Positions 12,801 through 21,781 of a DNA stretch of 64,000 nt are shown here, one piece after another. The position numbers were made by a program, and so were the translations under genes. The notes under the pieces are model-generated. The model saw nothing but the letters and a program-made list of their open reading frames with translations, was not told the origin of the DNA and did not search any database. Within the stretch, counting starts at the first letter, position 1. Each line of letters begins with the position of its first letter. Source of the DNA: Eublepharis macularius (lineage: Eukaryota > Chordata > Lepidosauria > Squamata > Eublepharidae); NCBI RefSeq assembly GCF_028583425.1, contig NC_072801.1, positions 12,978,001 through 13,042,000 on the forward strand, written 5' to 3'.

Positions 12801-13161
12801 CACCTCCTCAGGTTGAAAGGCTGCTTGGGCATATGGCTGACCGTTCCCTCTTGCTAACTACGGCTCCTCCATCTCTGCTCTTTCACAGAACCGGGTTGAC
12901 TTCCTGCAGCTAATGATGGACTCCCAGATTTCAAATGATGCCTCTGAAGAGGCAAATTCCTATAAAGGTAAATGCACACAGATGCCTCCCTTGAATTTTG
13001 GCTCTTCATGGTACTGCTAAGAGGGCTTATGATGGAAATGAATGAAATGTGCAGAAATAATGAGTGTGCAGAACTGAGGATCTCCGTTTTCTTTACGGGT
13101 GCCACTTTGAGACCTTAACAGTTTAGTTTAGTTTAGTTTAGTTTAGTTTAGTTTAGTTTAG

Positions 13162-13192
<31 letters not shown>

Positions 13193-16100
13193 CGGTGTTT
13201 AACCCGCCCTCCCCACAAGTGGGCTCAGGACGGGGTGCAACAGTCATAAAATACAATTACATAGCAGATTCTACAATGAAATCCAGCAATTAAAATTATA
13301 TATATACAAAAACCTGATATAGTTGGCTACACATTCCTGCCCCCAGCATACAAAGAGGAGACAGACAGACACACGAGCTGTACTCGAATACCGGAGACCG
13401 TTGGGAGGCTCAATGATTGTCCTGACGCCGGCCTCAGCTGTAAGCCTGGTGGAACATCTCCGTCTTGCAGGCCCACTGAAATGATAGAAGATCCTGGCAG
13501 GCCCGAGTGTCCTCAGACAGAGAGTTCCACCAGGTTGGGGTCAGGACCGAAAAGGCCCTGGCCCTGGTCGAGGCCAAGCGAGCCTCCCTAGGAAGAGAAG
13601 AGAACAGAAGAAAACTGAAGAGAAGTGGTATAAAAATTGAATAAATAATAATGATTATGTGAGGGAAAGTTCTTAGTAAAGTGTAAAGCTCACTCCTGGT
13701 TTGATTCAGGATTTTAATTTTTTTAAAGTGCATTTTGAAAGCATTTGCTTTAAAAAGAACCCTCATTATAACTATAACAGTATAATTACCACAGTGTCTT
13801 ATATTGTGTTTAATTTTTTTAATTACATACACTCAAAAAACACTATTCTCAACATACAAAATGATGAAAAACATTTGTGTCTGCAACATCAAGAATTAGT
13901 AAACATGACTAATTTAGTATAAACCAATAATTAAATACCCAAAGAAACACCCATAATTGGTAAAAACCTCTGATTAGTACAACGAAATAAGTAGATACCC
14001 ACAGAAACGCCCAATTGCATTCAGAAAGCTGCATTGATGCATCTGACAAAGAGAGCTGTGGTTCTTGAACGCTTACGTTGCATCTGGTGAAGACAACTGT
14101 GGTTCCTGAAAGCTTACGCTACAGTAAAGTTGGTTAGTCTTAAAGGTGCTACTGGACTCTTTACTATTTTGCTACTACAGACTAACACAGCTAACTCCTC
14201 TGGATCTATTTCCCTGATGTTTATTCTTTTAGGAGTCCTATGAAAAGGGCTCCTAAAAGATCTCTAGCCACCCATTCTCCTTAAAGGGTTAAGGTGCACT
14301 TTTTAAGACATTGCTGAGTTTGATAAGATTTAGATAGAATGTGAGGTATAAATATGTTGAATAAACAAAATATTTTGGCTCTCCTTTCATAGCGGGGATT
14401 CGCAAATATATTTTCCTTGCACATTTTTTTCCTGTGCTTTTCCAGCTCTAACTGACAAGGAGATTTCAACACAGGCCATAATCTTTATTTTTGCTGGCTA
14501 TGAGACCACCAGCACCGCCCTTAACTTCCTATCGTACTGCCTGGCTACACACCCAGATGTTCAGCGGAGGCTGCAAGAGGAGATCGATGAAGCTCTTCCT
14601 AACCAAGTAAGAGCATCTATTTGTGACCTCAATGCCTCATGAATTAAGGATAGACCAAATGGTATACACAGCTAAGAAATACATCCACAGGAAGAGGAAG
14701 GCATACGCTTTAAGAACCTCTTTTATTTTTAGGGGCAGAAAACTGTTAGCACTGAATACAGGATAGTGAGAAAATATGGGCTATCTGTGCTAAAATCTTA
14801 ATGCATAGAACAACCAAAATATCACAATGTATTGTGCACGGTGGGAAGTTCATAACAGCTGTTCCTAATAATGGATGTTAAACAAAACAAAAAAAGCAGG
14901 GTTGGGAGGAGAAAGATGTTTTGGGGCATGATGAAAAGCCTAGTTTGCAGTTTGAAAAAAAAAATCTTATTCGGGTGAAGGTGTTATGCAAACCTTGCTA
15001 GGTTTGCACGTTCAGGTTGCACCCAAAACCACATGCTGAAATACAGTTGCTCTCCCTTTTAGTAAATAGGAAAGCCAGCAGTTGCTATCAGTTTATAACA
15101 TTAATCAGAATATGCTGGTCTCCATGAAGACTAGACCTTTGCTCGTAAAAAAACTGAGAATCCTAGGATCCTGACAAATGCCCCCTTTCCATGATTCAAG
15201 ATCTAAGAGAATGTATCAACTGCATTTTTGTTCTGCTCTCCCTGCCCAAGCTTGGCTTGGCAAACATGGTTCTTTCCCCCTACAGTTTATCTCCATAACA
15301 ACCCTGTGAGGTAGGTTAGGCTGAGAGAGAAAATTACCCAGCAGACTTCATGGCTAAATGTTGATTTGGATCTAGGACCTCTGGTTCTGGTCTTAGATCC
15401 AGAGGAGTTAGCCATGTTAGTCTGTAGTTGCAAAATAGTAAAGGGTCCAGTAGCACCTTTAAGACTAACCAACTTTATTGTAGCATAAGCTTTCAAGAAC
15501 CACAGCTCTCTTCGTCAGATGCATCTGACAAAGAGAGCTGTGGCTCTCAAAAGCTTATGCTACAAATAAGTTGGTTAGTCTTAAAGGTGCTACTGGACTC
15601 TTTACTGTTTTGGTTCTGGTCCAGCATTCTAACCTGTCTGCTATACTGGCTCTCAATATTATTCAGTAATTCATGCCCCAGTTGTGAAAGCCTACGTATC
15701 TTGACAGTCTCCCATACACTAGGAAATATTTTTTTCATTCTCAGGCCACTCCTGCCTACGATGCAATTCTTCAGATGCAGTATCTTGACATGGTGGTGAA
15801 TGAAACCCTCAGGCTGTACCCCGCAGGAGGACGTATTGAGAGGGTTTGCAAAAGAACCACGGAGATTAATGGAGTGACTATCCCAGAGGGAACTGTGATT
15901 GTGATCCCAGCTAATGTTTTGCACCGTGACCCAGAATATTGGCCAGAACCAGAAGAGTTCAGACCTGAGAGGTACGTCGCAAGGAAAGATGTTCTCTCTG
16001 TTTCAAAACCAATAAAGAAAAGTCACAATAACAGGCAGGAGGTGAATGAGATTGCTGAAATGCTTAAATAATGCATTTAGAGTTGTTCGCCATCTCATCT

Positions 16101-19100
16101 CTACGATGCCACACAGAGCCTCTTTATGGTATGCATCCATAAACTGTGCGTGGAATTTAATTAACTGTACCGAAGAAAGTGACACCTAAGCTGGCTTTTG
16201 CTGCTGTCACACTGGCCTGGTTTTATGGCCAGTATTAAGAGGAGAGCCGGAGGGCAACAAGCGCTGAGACATAAGAATCCACAGTGGAAGAATAAAGATG
16301 CATGTAAGAAGCTAAATTTAATGTTCAAGGGTTTTAGTTAGAAAATAACCTTTGCCGAGTGAGAATTTGAAAGAACAGGAAAAGAATTGATGGTGCATAT
16401 GGGAAGGGCCTCATCCGTTCTGATTCACAAACCCGTCGAGCACAATCTAGAGGAATAGTCTCCTGTACAAGCTTCCTTTAAATGAACAAGGTTTATGCAG
16501 GAACATAGTTTGTGGCTATTTTGAGGGCTTTTAAGATGGCTCTGGCCATGACAAATTGGTGCAATCTTTCAATATTAGCCCCTTCTGCACCAGGGACATA
16601 ACTCCTCACTTTCTGAAGTCAAGCTGAAAGGCATGGAATCGACTTGTATGTGGCCGTTCGCACCTCTCTAAAACTTGATATTAAAATCTTTAATTCTGAT
16701 ATCCAGATATTTAGCCCCATATACAAAATTCCCTCCCATGCCATGCCAAAGCGAAAAGAATAAAAAGGGAATTTCCACCTGTGCTTTCAAACCAGCGATT
16801 CATTGATCCTGCACTGGAATTTTTTAAAAAATTGAAAAGAATAAAGAGGGGAGTGGGGAAGAATGGAAAGGAGGGAAGGGGGAAATGGCTGGCTAGATGA
16901 GAGTAGCCAATCACAGAGCAGTGGGCTGGCAGGGGGCGGGAGAAGGGGGAAGAGGGTGGAATCCCAAAATGGAACAAAGAGTATGCACGAAGAAACAGCC
17001 TATTACAAAGTGGATTTTTTTTAAAAAGTCAGGCTATAAGTTCTCAGGAAAGCTGGGGGAAAGCAGCATAGTGGTCGGAGTAACTACTCATAGTAGTAAA
17101 TCTGGTGCAGATGGTCACAAAAAAACCCCCAATGCTCCAGGATGGGAACTGGACCAGCAACATTTTCCTGTGCAGACTCAGATATTGTCCGTCATGGAGG
17201 ACATGTTCCTAAACCAATTAGCATAACAGCTAAATTAAAGTTAGCAGCATTTGTATAACACTTCATCTGTATTATCCTCTCATTATCCTTACAGCACCCT
17301 GACAGTCAAATTTATTCAGTCAATGACCAGCACAAATCACAAAACTACAAAATACAGATAAAAGATCAACCATAATATCTGATATACATGGACAATTTCA
17401 TTTTAAAAGATATTAGCTAAAATTTAAGTTCAGTATGCTTAATTTCCTGGTGGATTTTGCAGGCTGCCACAAAAAAATTTGCCCAACAAATTGTAATCTG
17501 GAGGTTATCACCCTCGGGGAACCTTCTTAAAATATCATAATCTGAATGGCCAGGAAACCTTCTAAGCAGTGAAAAAATAATTTTTAGATGTATTTTCTGA
17601 CAAAAATAGCAATAAAGCATAAGGTGTTCGGTTTATTCCACCTCACCAGTACCACAAGGGCAGAGTCTCTCCCACATGGGGATCTTTTTATATCTCCCCT
17701 CTAACACCACAGAGGGGAGAGCTTGCCATTTTGCCAGGGAGAATGCCCTCCGTTGGCCCGGAATCCCCAGGAAAGTGAGACAGGGGGCTGGAGCCACAAT
17801 AAATCTAAGATTTTCTGGAATCATAACATTTGGCGTGCTAGTAGTAATACCTCCCTGTCACTCTATATTAAACAATCTCTGTTTAACCGTTGCTTTAGCT
17901 TGGCCATAGCCCATTTCTAGGACAGCTTGAAAAGAAAGTCCTAAAGTCAACAGCTTATGGTGCACTGCTTTTGCCCATGAGGATTGAAAATTATCTCGAA
18001 GGATTAGAGATGTCAGATCCTGAGGGATATAATTTAACTTGAGCCAAAAATTAATAGAGGCAAGGCTTAACCTAGCCTCCACTTTAACAAGACCAGACTC
18101 TAGATGCAAGCTTGCGTTAGAGACACAGGTAGTTGAACTGTTGCTTAAAAATTTCGATTGAACGTGCTCTAGTGATGCAAAGCAAGAAGAAGGTGGACCA
18201 AGTGTTGTCCTGTACAAAAGTTGGGACAGTGTTTTTGCCTAGAATAGTTTGAGGGCAGCTGCTAAATAATTCCCTTTAGTGCATAAGAACTTGACTACGC
18301 CTTGGGCAGATTTTGACCAATAGCAGCTGCATGTTCACAATGGTCATTCCTAGACCCAGACGAATAAATTACCGTCCCCAAATACTTAAGACATTGTACC
18401 TGCTCTAGCCTATGCCCACTGATACTTCATAACAATCTTATTTTCCGACTCCTGCCAGAGGATATAATTTGTTTTTTTAGTGGTTAATTTCTAATTGGTT
18501 TTCTTTGCAATAACAGCTGAACACTTTGAGTGTTCTTCTTAGCCCCACACGGGTTCTGGGAAAGTATTACCGTATCATCGGCAAATAACAATGCCGGGAT
18601 CTTTCTGTCTGCTAACATGGGGGCATGTGTATCAAGACAACACCCTGACCTGGATGGTCCAGGCTAGCCTGATCTCCTTAGATCTAGGAAACTAAGCAGG
18701 GTTGGCCCTTGGTAATACTTGGATGGGAGCTCACCAAGAAAGTCCATGGCTGCCAAGCAGAAGCAGGCAATGACAAATCACCTCTGTTTATCTCTTTCCT
18801 TAAAAACTTTATGGGGAGGTCACCGTAAGTCAGCTGTGACTTGACTGCATCTTACCCACTATCCTTACTACAGCCCTTTAAGGTAGGCCAATATTGTTCT
18901 CTTATTGCAGACAGCTGGGGATCAGAGAGGATGGGTTGCCTAGGATGAGTTCAGGGCAGAGGCAACAATTGAATCAGGGACAACCACACTTTTTCTTAGC
19001 CACTATACTACACCAGTTCTGTCTAATACTAGATACCAAGTGGAAGAGACCAATTGATCATGTCCTGTGCTATCCTGTTCTTGCTTTCCCCATCCCTTTC

Positions 19101-21781
19101 AGCCTTATGGGTTTTGTTAATTAATGTATTCAAAGAGCCTAATGAACACAGTAGCTAGATGCTTGTATCCCAGCATTTGTCCCAGAGACGCTTAGGTATT
19201 TCAGGTGATAAAACTGCGGCGGTTTCCTATAGGCAGCATTATCTATAGCTGTAATTATTTCTGTGAAGAACACTCCCTTCGGGTCTGCTCTTAAACCAGT
19301 AATTTGACAGAACTGAATTCCCTCCACAAATGAGGATTTTTGAGTGCCAATTTCAGACACCTGGTAGATCATATTGGCCAAGGAGCTGAAATACAAACTA
19401 GAAAATCTCCCCAGCTCCTTGCTTTCGAATCTTGCCCCTTCTTCCATTCCCCAAGTGGCCTTCAGTAAGCCACATCCTGTCTCATTCCTGCCTGCAATAC
19501 TGGGATGATGATATTTTGCTATCTGACAGCAATGCTTATTCTGTGAACCTAGGCAGATGATGAGAGGGAGGGCAGGAAGGGTTACATCAACGCTTAGTTC
19601 TTGTGGCCCCTTCTTACATGCCCAGGGTAATGCCAATCACCACTTTCAGGTAGCAATTTTCCCCAGGCCAGTTTGGCTTGGGATCCTGATGTTTTGCCAT
19701 CTCCTGGGCATGGAGTAAGGGTCACTGGGGATACAGGAGGGAGGTAGTTGTGAATTTCCTGCATTGGGCAGGGGGTTGGGCTAGATGACCCTGGAGGTCC
19801 CTTCCAACCCTATGATTCTGTTTGTGTGTATTTTGTGTGTGTGTATGTGAGGATACAACATAAAGTATGTGAAGCACTTTACATTCTCAAAAGTCTTGTC
19901 TGAATAATATTATAACAAACTTCTCATTAAATGTTCTTGTTATTATTACCTTTAAACCCTAAACTTTTGGGGGTCAAGGCCAGGGCTTTTTTTCAGCAGG
20001 AACGCTGTGAAACGGAGTTCCGGAACCTCTTGAAAATGGTCACATGGCTGGTGGCCCCGCCCCCTGATCTCCAGACAGAGGGGAGTTGAGATTGCCCTCC
20101 GCGGAGGGCAATCTCAACTCCCCTCTGTATGGAGATCAGGGGGCAGGGCCACCAGCCATGTGACCATTTTCCCCGAGGGCAACCCACTGAGTTCCACCAC
20201 CTCTCTTCCCAGAAAAAAAGCCCTGGTCAGGGCCATCTTCTTCCCTCAGAGGTTAGGTGCAGGATTATTACCAGAGATAGGGCCTGGAAGTTCCTCCCTT
20301 TGGGAGCTGTCTGTTAGCTGATAATTGGCTTCATTGGTTCTGCTACTTTTATTGTTTTTAGCTTCAAAGTCTTGTATTGTTTCACTGACAGTTTTGTAAA
20401 ATTATTATGACTTGACTGCTCTATGTAAGTCATCTCAGAAATTTTTGAGCAAAGAATACATGAATGTTCATTTTTAAAATAAGTAAGAGTATTATCTTCC
20501 TGGAATGACAGGAGATAGTGTATTTGTTACTCCTGCCTTCCAGGACATGCCTTTTGGGACAAAAGCTTCATCGGACATATTTCTCTTCCAATTTGGAAAC
20601 AGGTTCAGTAAAGAAAACAAGGAGTCTATAGATCCCTATACCTTCCTGCCCTTTGGAGCTGGTCCAAGGAACTGCATCGGGATGCGCTTTGCTCTCCTGG
20701 TCTTGAAGGTGGCTGTGGTCTTCCTCTTGCAAAGATACTCTTTCAGAACCTGCAAAGAGACACCGGTAAGCAATGGGTGGGGGCAGAGGAGCTTTCAATG
20801 TGAAGCAAATAACAACAATAACTGCACTTATATACCACTCTTCTAGACAGATCAGTGTCTCACCCAGAATAGTGAACAAGTTAGTGTTATTATTATCTCC
20901 CCTGGGGCTGAGAGGAATGGCTTACCCAAGGCCACCTACTGTGCTCATGGCAATAGTGGGATTCAAACCAGGAGAGTGCTGATTCACAGCCAAACCACTT
21001 AACCACTGTGCTACAGCACAGTGTTTTTAACTAGCTCGCGTTATCTTAATAGATGAGCATTGGCCAGTCTCACCATATCCAAAGACCAGCAAGCTACTGA
21101 AGAAAGCCATTCCTTACAAATAAATAGATTCTGCTGATTTCTCTGGATCTAGAGAAACCATTTTAACCATTTAATAATTATAGCATTGGTGAGGTGGGAA
21201 TAAAAACAGGCTGGAGACCACATCATGTGATTGGACCGCAAATAAATGAAGTTACGAGTCATGATGAGGGTTTACTCTATAAGCACTGTGAAATCTGGCA
21301 ACTCAGGTTTCTATGAAACTTGGCAAGACTGATAAGTTAACGAAGACTTCCTATATGCCCATTGTTAAATGACTGTGAAGTGCTAGAGATTACATGACCA
21401 TCACCCTGATATTGTGCTGTCCTGGTGCTTTACGTGAGAACAGCTTGCTGGCTTTGTGTTAAAGCACACACGTAGAATAAGTGCTTAGACACATTTTGGT
21501 GTTCCTGTTAACCCGCAGCGGTGTGTGTGAAAAAGGTTGCTGGTGAATAAAATATAGAGATAAAGGGGGTAAATATGGGTGCATGCTCCCGTTGTTTCCG
21601 ACGCTGCTGATATTTGCTGAATCTTCCCGACTTCATTCCAGTCACAAGCTTGTTTTTCTTAATTTTCCTCCTGCAAATGTCAAAGATCCCCCTAGAACTG
21701 GACACCAAAGGCTTCATGCAACCAAAAAAGCCCATTAAGCTGAAACTGGTCCCCAGAGCTCCTGCTGAACCCGAGGATTAA
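3760..21781 (+). CDS. CYP3A: CYP3A-like cytochrome P450, complete 13-exon gene (copy A)
   Basis: Microsomal haem-thiolate monooxygenase; the CYP3A family oxidises steroids and many lipophilic foreign compounds at the ER, with electrons from P450 reductase. Coding exons: 3760-3830, 5729-5822, 7885-7937, 8842-8941, 9519-9632, 10234-10322, 10840-10988, 12559-12686, 12889-12967, 14446-14606, 15745-15971, 20603-20765, 21686-21781. Sizes are 71, 94, 53, 100, 114, 89, 149, 128, 79, 161, 227, 163 and 96 nt. All but exon 9 (usually 67) and the last match the human CYP3A pattern as I remember it. Every intron is GT-AG and phases join without a stop, giving 507 aa. Landmarks: N-terminal anchor about residues 5-24, C-helix W126/R130, I-helix AGYETT at 309-314, ExxR at 366-369, haem loop [10 protein letters not shown] at 439-448 with ligand Cys446. 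The member number within CYP3A is not assignable from sequence alone. Family assignment is very secure. Confidence 0.96.
3831..5728 (+). other. Intron 1 of CYP3A copy A
   Basis: Contains the short Penelope-like element at 4437-5222. The remaining 600 bp on the left and 500 bp on the right show nothing I recognise. Confidence 0.8.
4437..5222 (-). mobile_element. Short Penelope-like element, GIY-YIG part only
   Basis: Second, shorter copy in intron 1 of CYP3A copy A. Minus-strand coding 5096-4677 reads [20 protein letters not shown], then the GIY-YIG domain [12 protein letters not shown] to about [12 protein letters not shown]. The RT part is absent. The same terminal repeat lies at both ends in inverted orientation (4437-4566 and 5125-5222). 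Inside these is a second inverted pair, GGAGGGCAAGAAGAAACTGG at 4567 and its complement near 5123. Such snap-back termini are typical of Penelope-like copies. Confidence 0.88.
5729..5822 (+). CDS. CYP3A: CYP3A copy A exon 2
   Basis: Follows acceptor TTCCTAG and ends before donor GTGAGT. It encodes [19 protein letters not shown] and on, the proline-rich hinge after the membrane anchor. An open frame continues upstream from 5625, but the acceptor and homology show that part is intronic. Confidence 0.95.
6207..6962 (+). mobile_element. hAT-type non-autonomous element, 756 bp
   Basis: TAGACATGGGCATGAAC at the left and its near-complement GTGCCCATGTCTA at the right. Both flanks are GTCATGAC (6199-6206 and 6963-6970), a perfect 8-bp duplication that is itself a palindrome. 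Lies in intron 2 of CYP3A copy A. No transposase seen. A sister copy of almost the same length is at 29854. Confidence 0.92.
7338..7612 (-). mobile_element. tRNA-derived SINE, third family, reverse
   Basis: Minus strand: TGGCTCAGTGGTGGAAGACT (A box), TGCAGGCAGAAGGTCC and GTTTCAATTCC (B box); the body ends GGGTTGGGAAAGTACC and CCTGAGACCCTAAACATC. A plus-strand copy is at 35000. Confidence 0.75.
7885..7937 (+). CDS. CYP3A: CYP3A copy A exon 3
   Basis: 53 nt between TTGGCAG and GTAAGT, encoding [18 protein letters not shown], the A-helix and start of the first beta strand. It is only 53 nt long. Confidence 0.95.
7938..8841 (+). other. Intron 3 of CYP3A copy A
   Basis: About 900 bp without recognised repeats or coding. 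Ends in the acceptor CAACTAG. Confidence 0.7.
8842..8941 (+). CDS. CYP3A: CYP3A copy A exon 4
   Basis: 100 nt, from acceptor CAACTAG to donor GTAGGT. It encodes [20 protein letters not shown], then [13 protein letters not shown] (B-helix region). The MITE at 9001 begins about 60 bp into the next intron. Confidence 0.95.
9001..9398 (+). mobile_element. Palindromic hAT-type MITE, copy 2 (long form)
   Basis: Same ends as copy 1, CAGGGCTTTTTTTC and GAAAAAAAGCCCTG. A longer left arm carries the block with TGACTCAAAGTGACATC-type sequence. Inserted about 60 bp into intron 4 of CYP3A copy A. Confidence 0.82.
9519..9632 (+). CDS. CYP3A: CYP3A copy A exon 5
   Basis: 114 nt from CCCTAG to GTAAGG. It contains the C-helix sequence [18 protein letters not shown], whose W126 and R130 would contact the haem propionates in a P450 of this family. 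Confidence 0.95.
10234..10322 (+). CDS. CYP3A: CYP3A copy A exon 6
   Basis: 89 nt from TTTCAG to GTGAGA. It encodes [20 protein letters not shown] and on, ending in phase 2 within the Asp codon shared with exon 7. Confidence 0.95.
10840..10988 (+). CDS. CYP3A: CYP3A copy A exon 7
   Basis: 149 nt from CCCCAG to GTACGA. It encodes [14 protein letters not shown] and on to [14 protein letters not shown], the F to F-prime region that roofs the substrate pocket. Compared with human CYP3A4, three phenylalanines of the active-site Phe cluster are replaced here (see findings). The same exon in copy B carries a transposon. Confidence 0.95.
10989..12558 (+). other. Intron 7 of CYP3A copy A
   Basis: A decayed SINE piece (11087-11250), an AT-rich stretch with TTAAAATTTAAAA and AAATTAAAATT repeats (11310-11410), the foldback element at 12088, and two similar tandem segments near 12370-12475 (TTTCACCTCTCT ... 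GATC..CTCCTCAGAG). Confidence 0.7.
12088..12283. mobile_element. Foldback element flanked by CTCAG, copy 1
   Basis: 196-bp near-perfect palindrome: AGCCAAGCTACAAGTGACA at the left, complement at the right, with the centre at CTTGATCAAG. CTCAG abuts both ends (12083-12087, 12284-12288). Lies in intron 7 of CYP3A copy A. Confidence 0.85.
12559..12686 (+). CDS. CYP3A: CYP3A copy A exon 8
   Basis: 128 nt from TTGGCAG to GTCAGT. It encodes [20 protein letters not shown] and on, the G-prime and G helices, ending in the lysine-rich segment before exon 9. Confidence 0.95.
12889..12967 (+). CDS. CYP3A: CYP3A copy A exon 9 (long form)
   Basis: 79 nt from TTCACAG to GTAAAT, encoding [20 protein letters not shown] then EANSYK. 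The usual CYP3A exon is 67 nt as I recall it. The extra 12 nt keep frame and add four residues to the G-H/H-I surface loop before the I-helix. Confidence 0.94.
13121..13191. repeat. (GTTTA)n microsatellite
   Basis: About 14 uninterrupted copies of the pentamer GTTTA (TAAAC on the other strand), directly at the 3' end of the LINE fragment. It is likely that element's tail, expanded. Confidence 0.92.
13190..13640 (-). mobile_element. LINE 3' end with pentamer tail
   Basis: Minus-strand 3' region (GGAGGCTCGCTTGGCCTCGA, GCCCTGAGCC-type motif near 13215) ending in the pentamer run at 13121-13191. Similar GGCTCAGGGCGG modules occur at 22853, 53172 and 59300. Probably L2 or CR1 kin. Confidence 0.5.
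14035..14205 (+). mobile_element. Penelope-like terminal repeat fragment
   Basis: Contains the shared end GTTGGTTAGTCTTAAAGGTG and CTACTACAGACTAACACAGC, in two partly duplicated head segments. No coding. Lies in intron 9 of CYP3A copy A. Confidence 0.8.
14446..14606 (+). CDS. CYP3A: CYP3A copy A exon 10 (I-helix)
   Basis: 161 nt from TTTCCAG to GTAAGA. It holds the oxygen-activating I-helix, [17 protein letters not shown], with the conserved acidic/Thr pair E312-T313, and ends with the J-helix [11 protein letters not shown]. Confidence 0.96.
15283..15395 (-). mobile_element. tRNA-SINE body fragment, reverse
   Basis: CATAACAACCCTGTGAGGTA, GGTTAGGCTGAGAGAG and CAGACTTCATGGCTAAATG. Similar decayed pieces are at 9690-9840, 11087-11250, 11815-11880, 18845-19020 and 63830-63958. 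Confidence 0.6.
15397..15612. mobile_element. Penelope-like termini, head-to-head inverted pair
   Basis: Two copies of the terminal repeat meet at 15522 in inverted orientation, around GATGCATCTGAC, with no internal coding. The outer ends carry the CTTTACTATTTT-type junction. Lies in intron 10 of copy A. Confidence 0.82.
15745..15971 (+). CDS. CYP3A: CYP3A copy A exon 11 (K-helix)
   Basis: 227 nt from TCTCAG to GTACGT. It contains the K-helix NETLRLYP with the invariant Glu/Arg pair and the [16 protein letters not shown] meander leading into the PERF-type arginine completed by exon 12. Confidence 0.96.
15972..17239 (+). other. Start of intron 11 of CYP3A copy A
   Basis: 16080-16230 aligns with 42000-42170 in pseudogene B, so it is old shared intron sequence. 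16570-17220 holds an unclassified repeat-like stretch beginning GCCCCTTCTGCACC. Confidence 0.6.
17240..18635 (-). mobile_element. Non-LTR retrotransposon (LINE), RT and C-terminal part
   Basis: Minus strand: [20 protein letters not shown] near 18590-18530 is an RT catalytic box. [20 protein letters not shown] then CPCGTGEVE near 17750-17640 is the C-terminal Cys-rich tail. Frames are broken. A related 3' piece is at 51000. The clade was not determined. Lies in intron 11 of CYP3A copy A. Confidence 0.72.
18636..18860 (+). mobile_element. 5S rRNA-derived SINE
   Basis: CACCCTGACC, GCCTGATCTCC, then AACTAAGCAGGGTTGGCCC and TACTTGGATGGGAGC match the 5S rRNA internal promoter region and body. The tail AAGTCAGCTGTGACTTGACT follows. 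5S-headed SINEs are known in squamates and fish. The 5S domain begins at about 18641. Confidence 0.85.
19981..20225 (+). mobile_element. Palindromic hAT-type MITE, copy 3
   Basis: Bounded by GTCAAGGC (19973-19980) and GTCAGGGC (20226-20233), an 8-bp duplication with one mismatch. Lies in intron 11 of copy A. Confidence 0.88.
20603..20765 (+). CDS. CYP3A: CYP3A copy A exon 12 (haem loop)
   Basis: 163 nt from AAACAG to GTAAGC. It carries the haem-binding loop [19 protein letters not shown] with the axial Cys446, then the L-helix. The 4.6-kb intron before it is the longest in the gene and holds a LINE, a 5S-derived SINE and a MITE. Confidence 0.96.
20812..21026 (-). mobile_element. SINE-type repeat, reverse
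   Basis: CTTATATACCACTCTTCTAG, CTGAGAGGAATGGCTTACCC and GGGATTCAAACCAGGAGAG (reversed B box), ending AACCACTTAACCACTGTGCT. Lies just after exon 12 of copy A. Confidence 0.65.
21686..21781 (+). CDS. CYP3A: CYP3A copy A exon 13 and stop
   Basis: Begins after GTCAAAG with [20 protein letters not shown] and ends AEPED followed by TAA at 21779-21781. The length and position of the stop are ordinary for CYP3A. Confidence 0.95.
   Translation: MPLELDTKGFMQPKKPIKLKLVPRAPAEPED

Larger units (their letters stand above)
14607..15744 (+). other. Intron 10 of CYP3A copy A
   Basis: Unremarkable to 15280, then a SINE piece and the head-to-head Penelope termini; exon 11 follows 130 bp after these. Confidence 0.7.
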
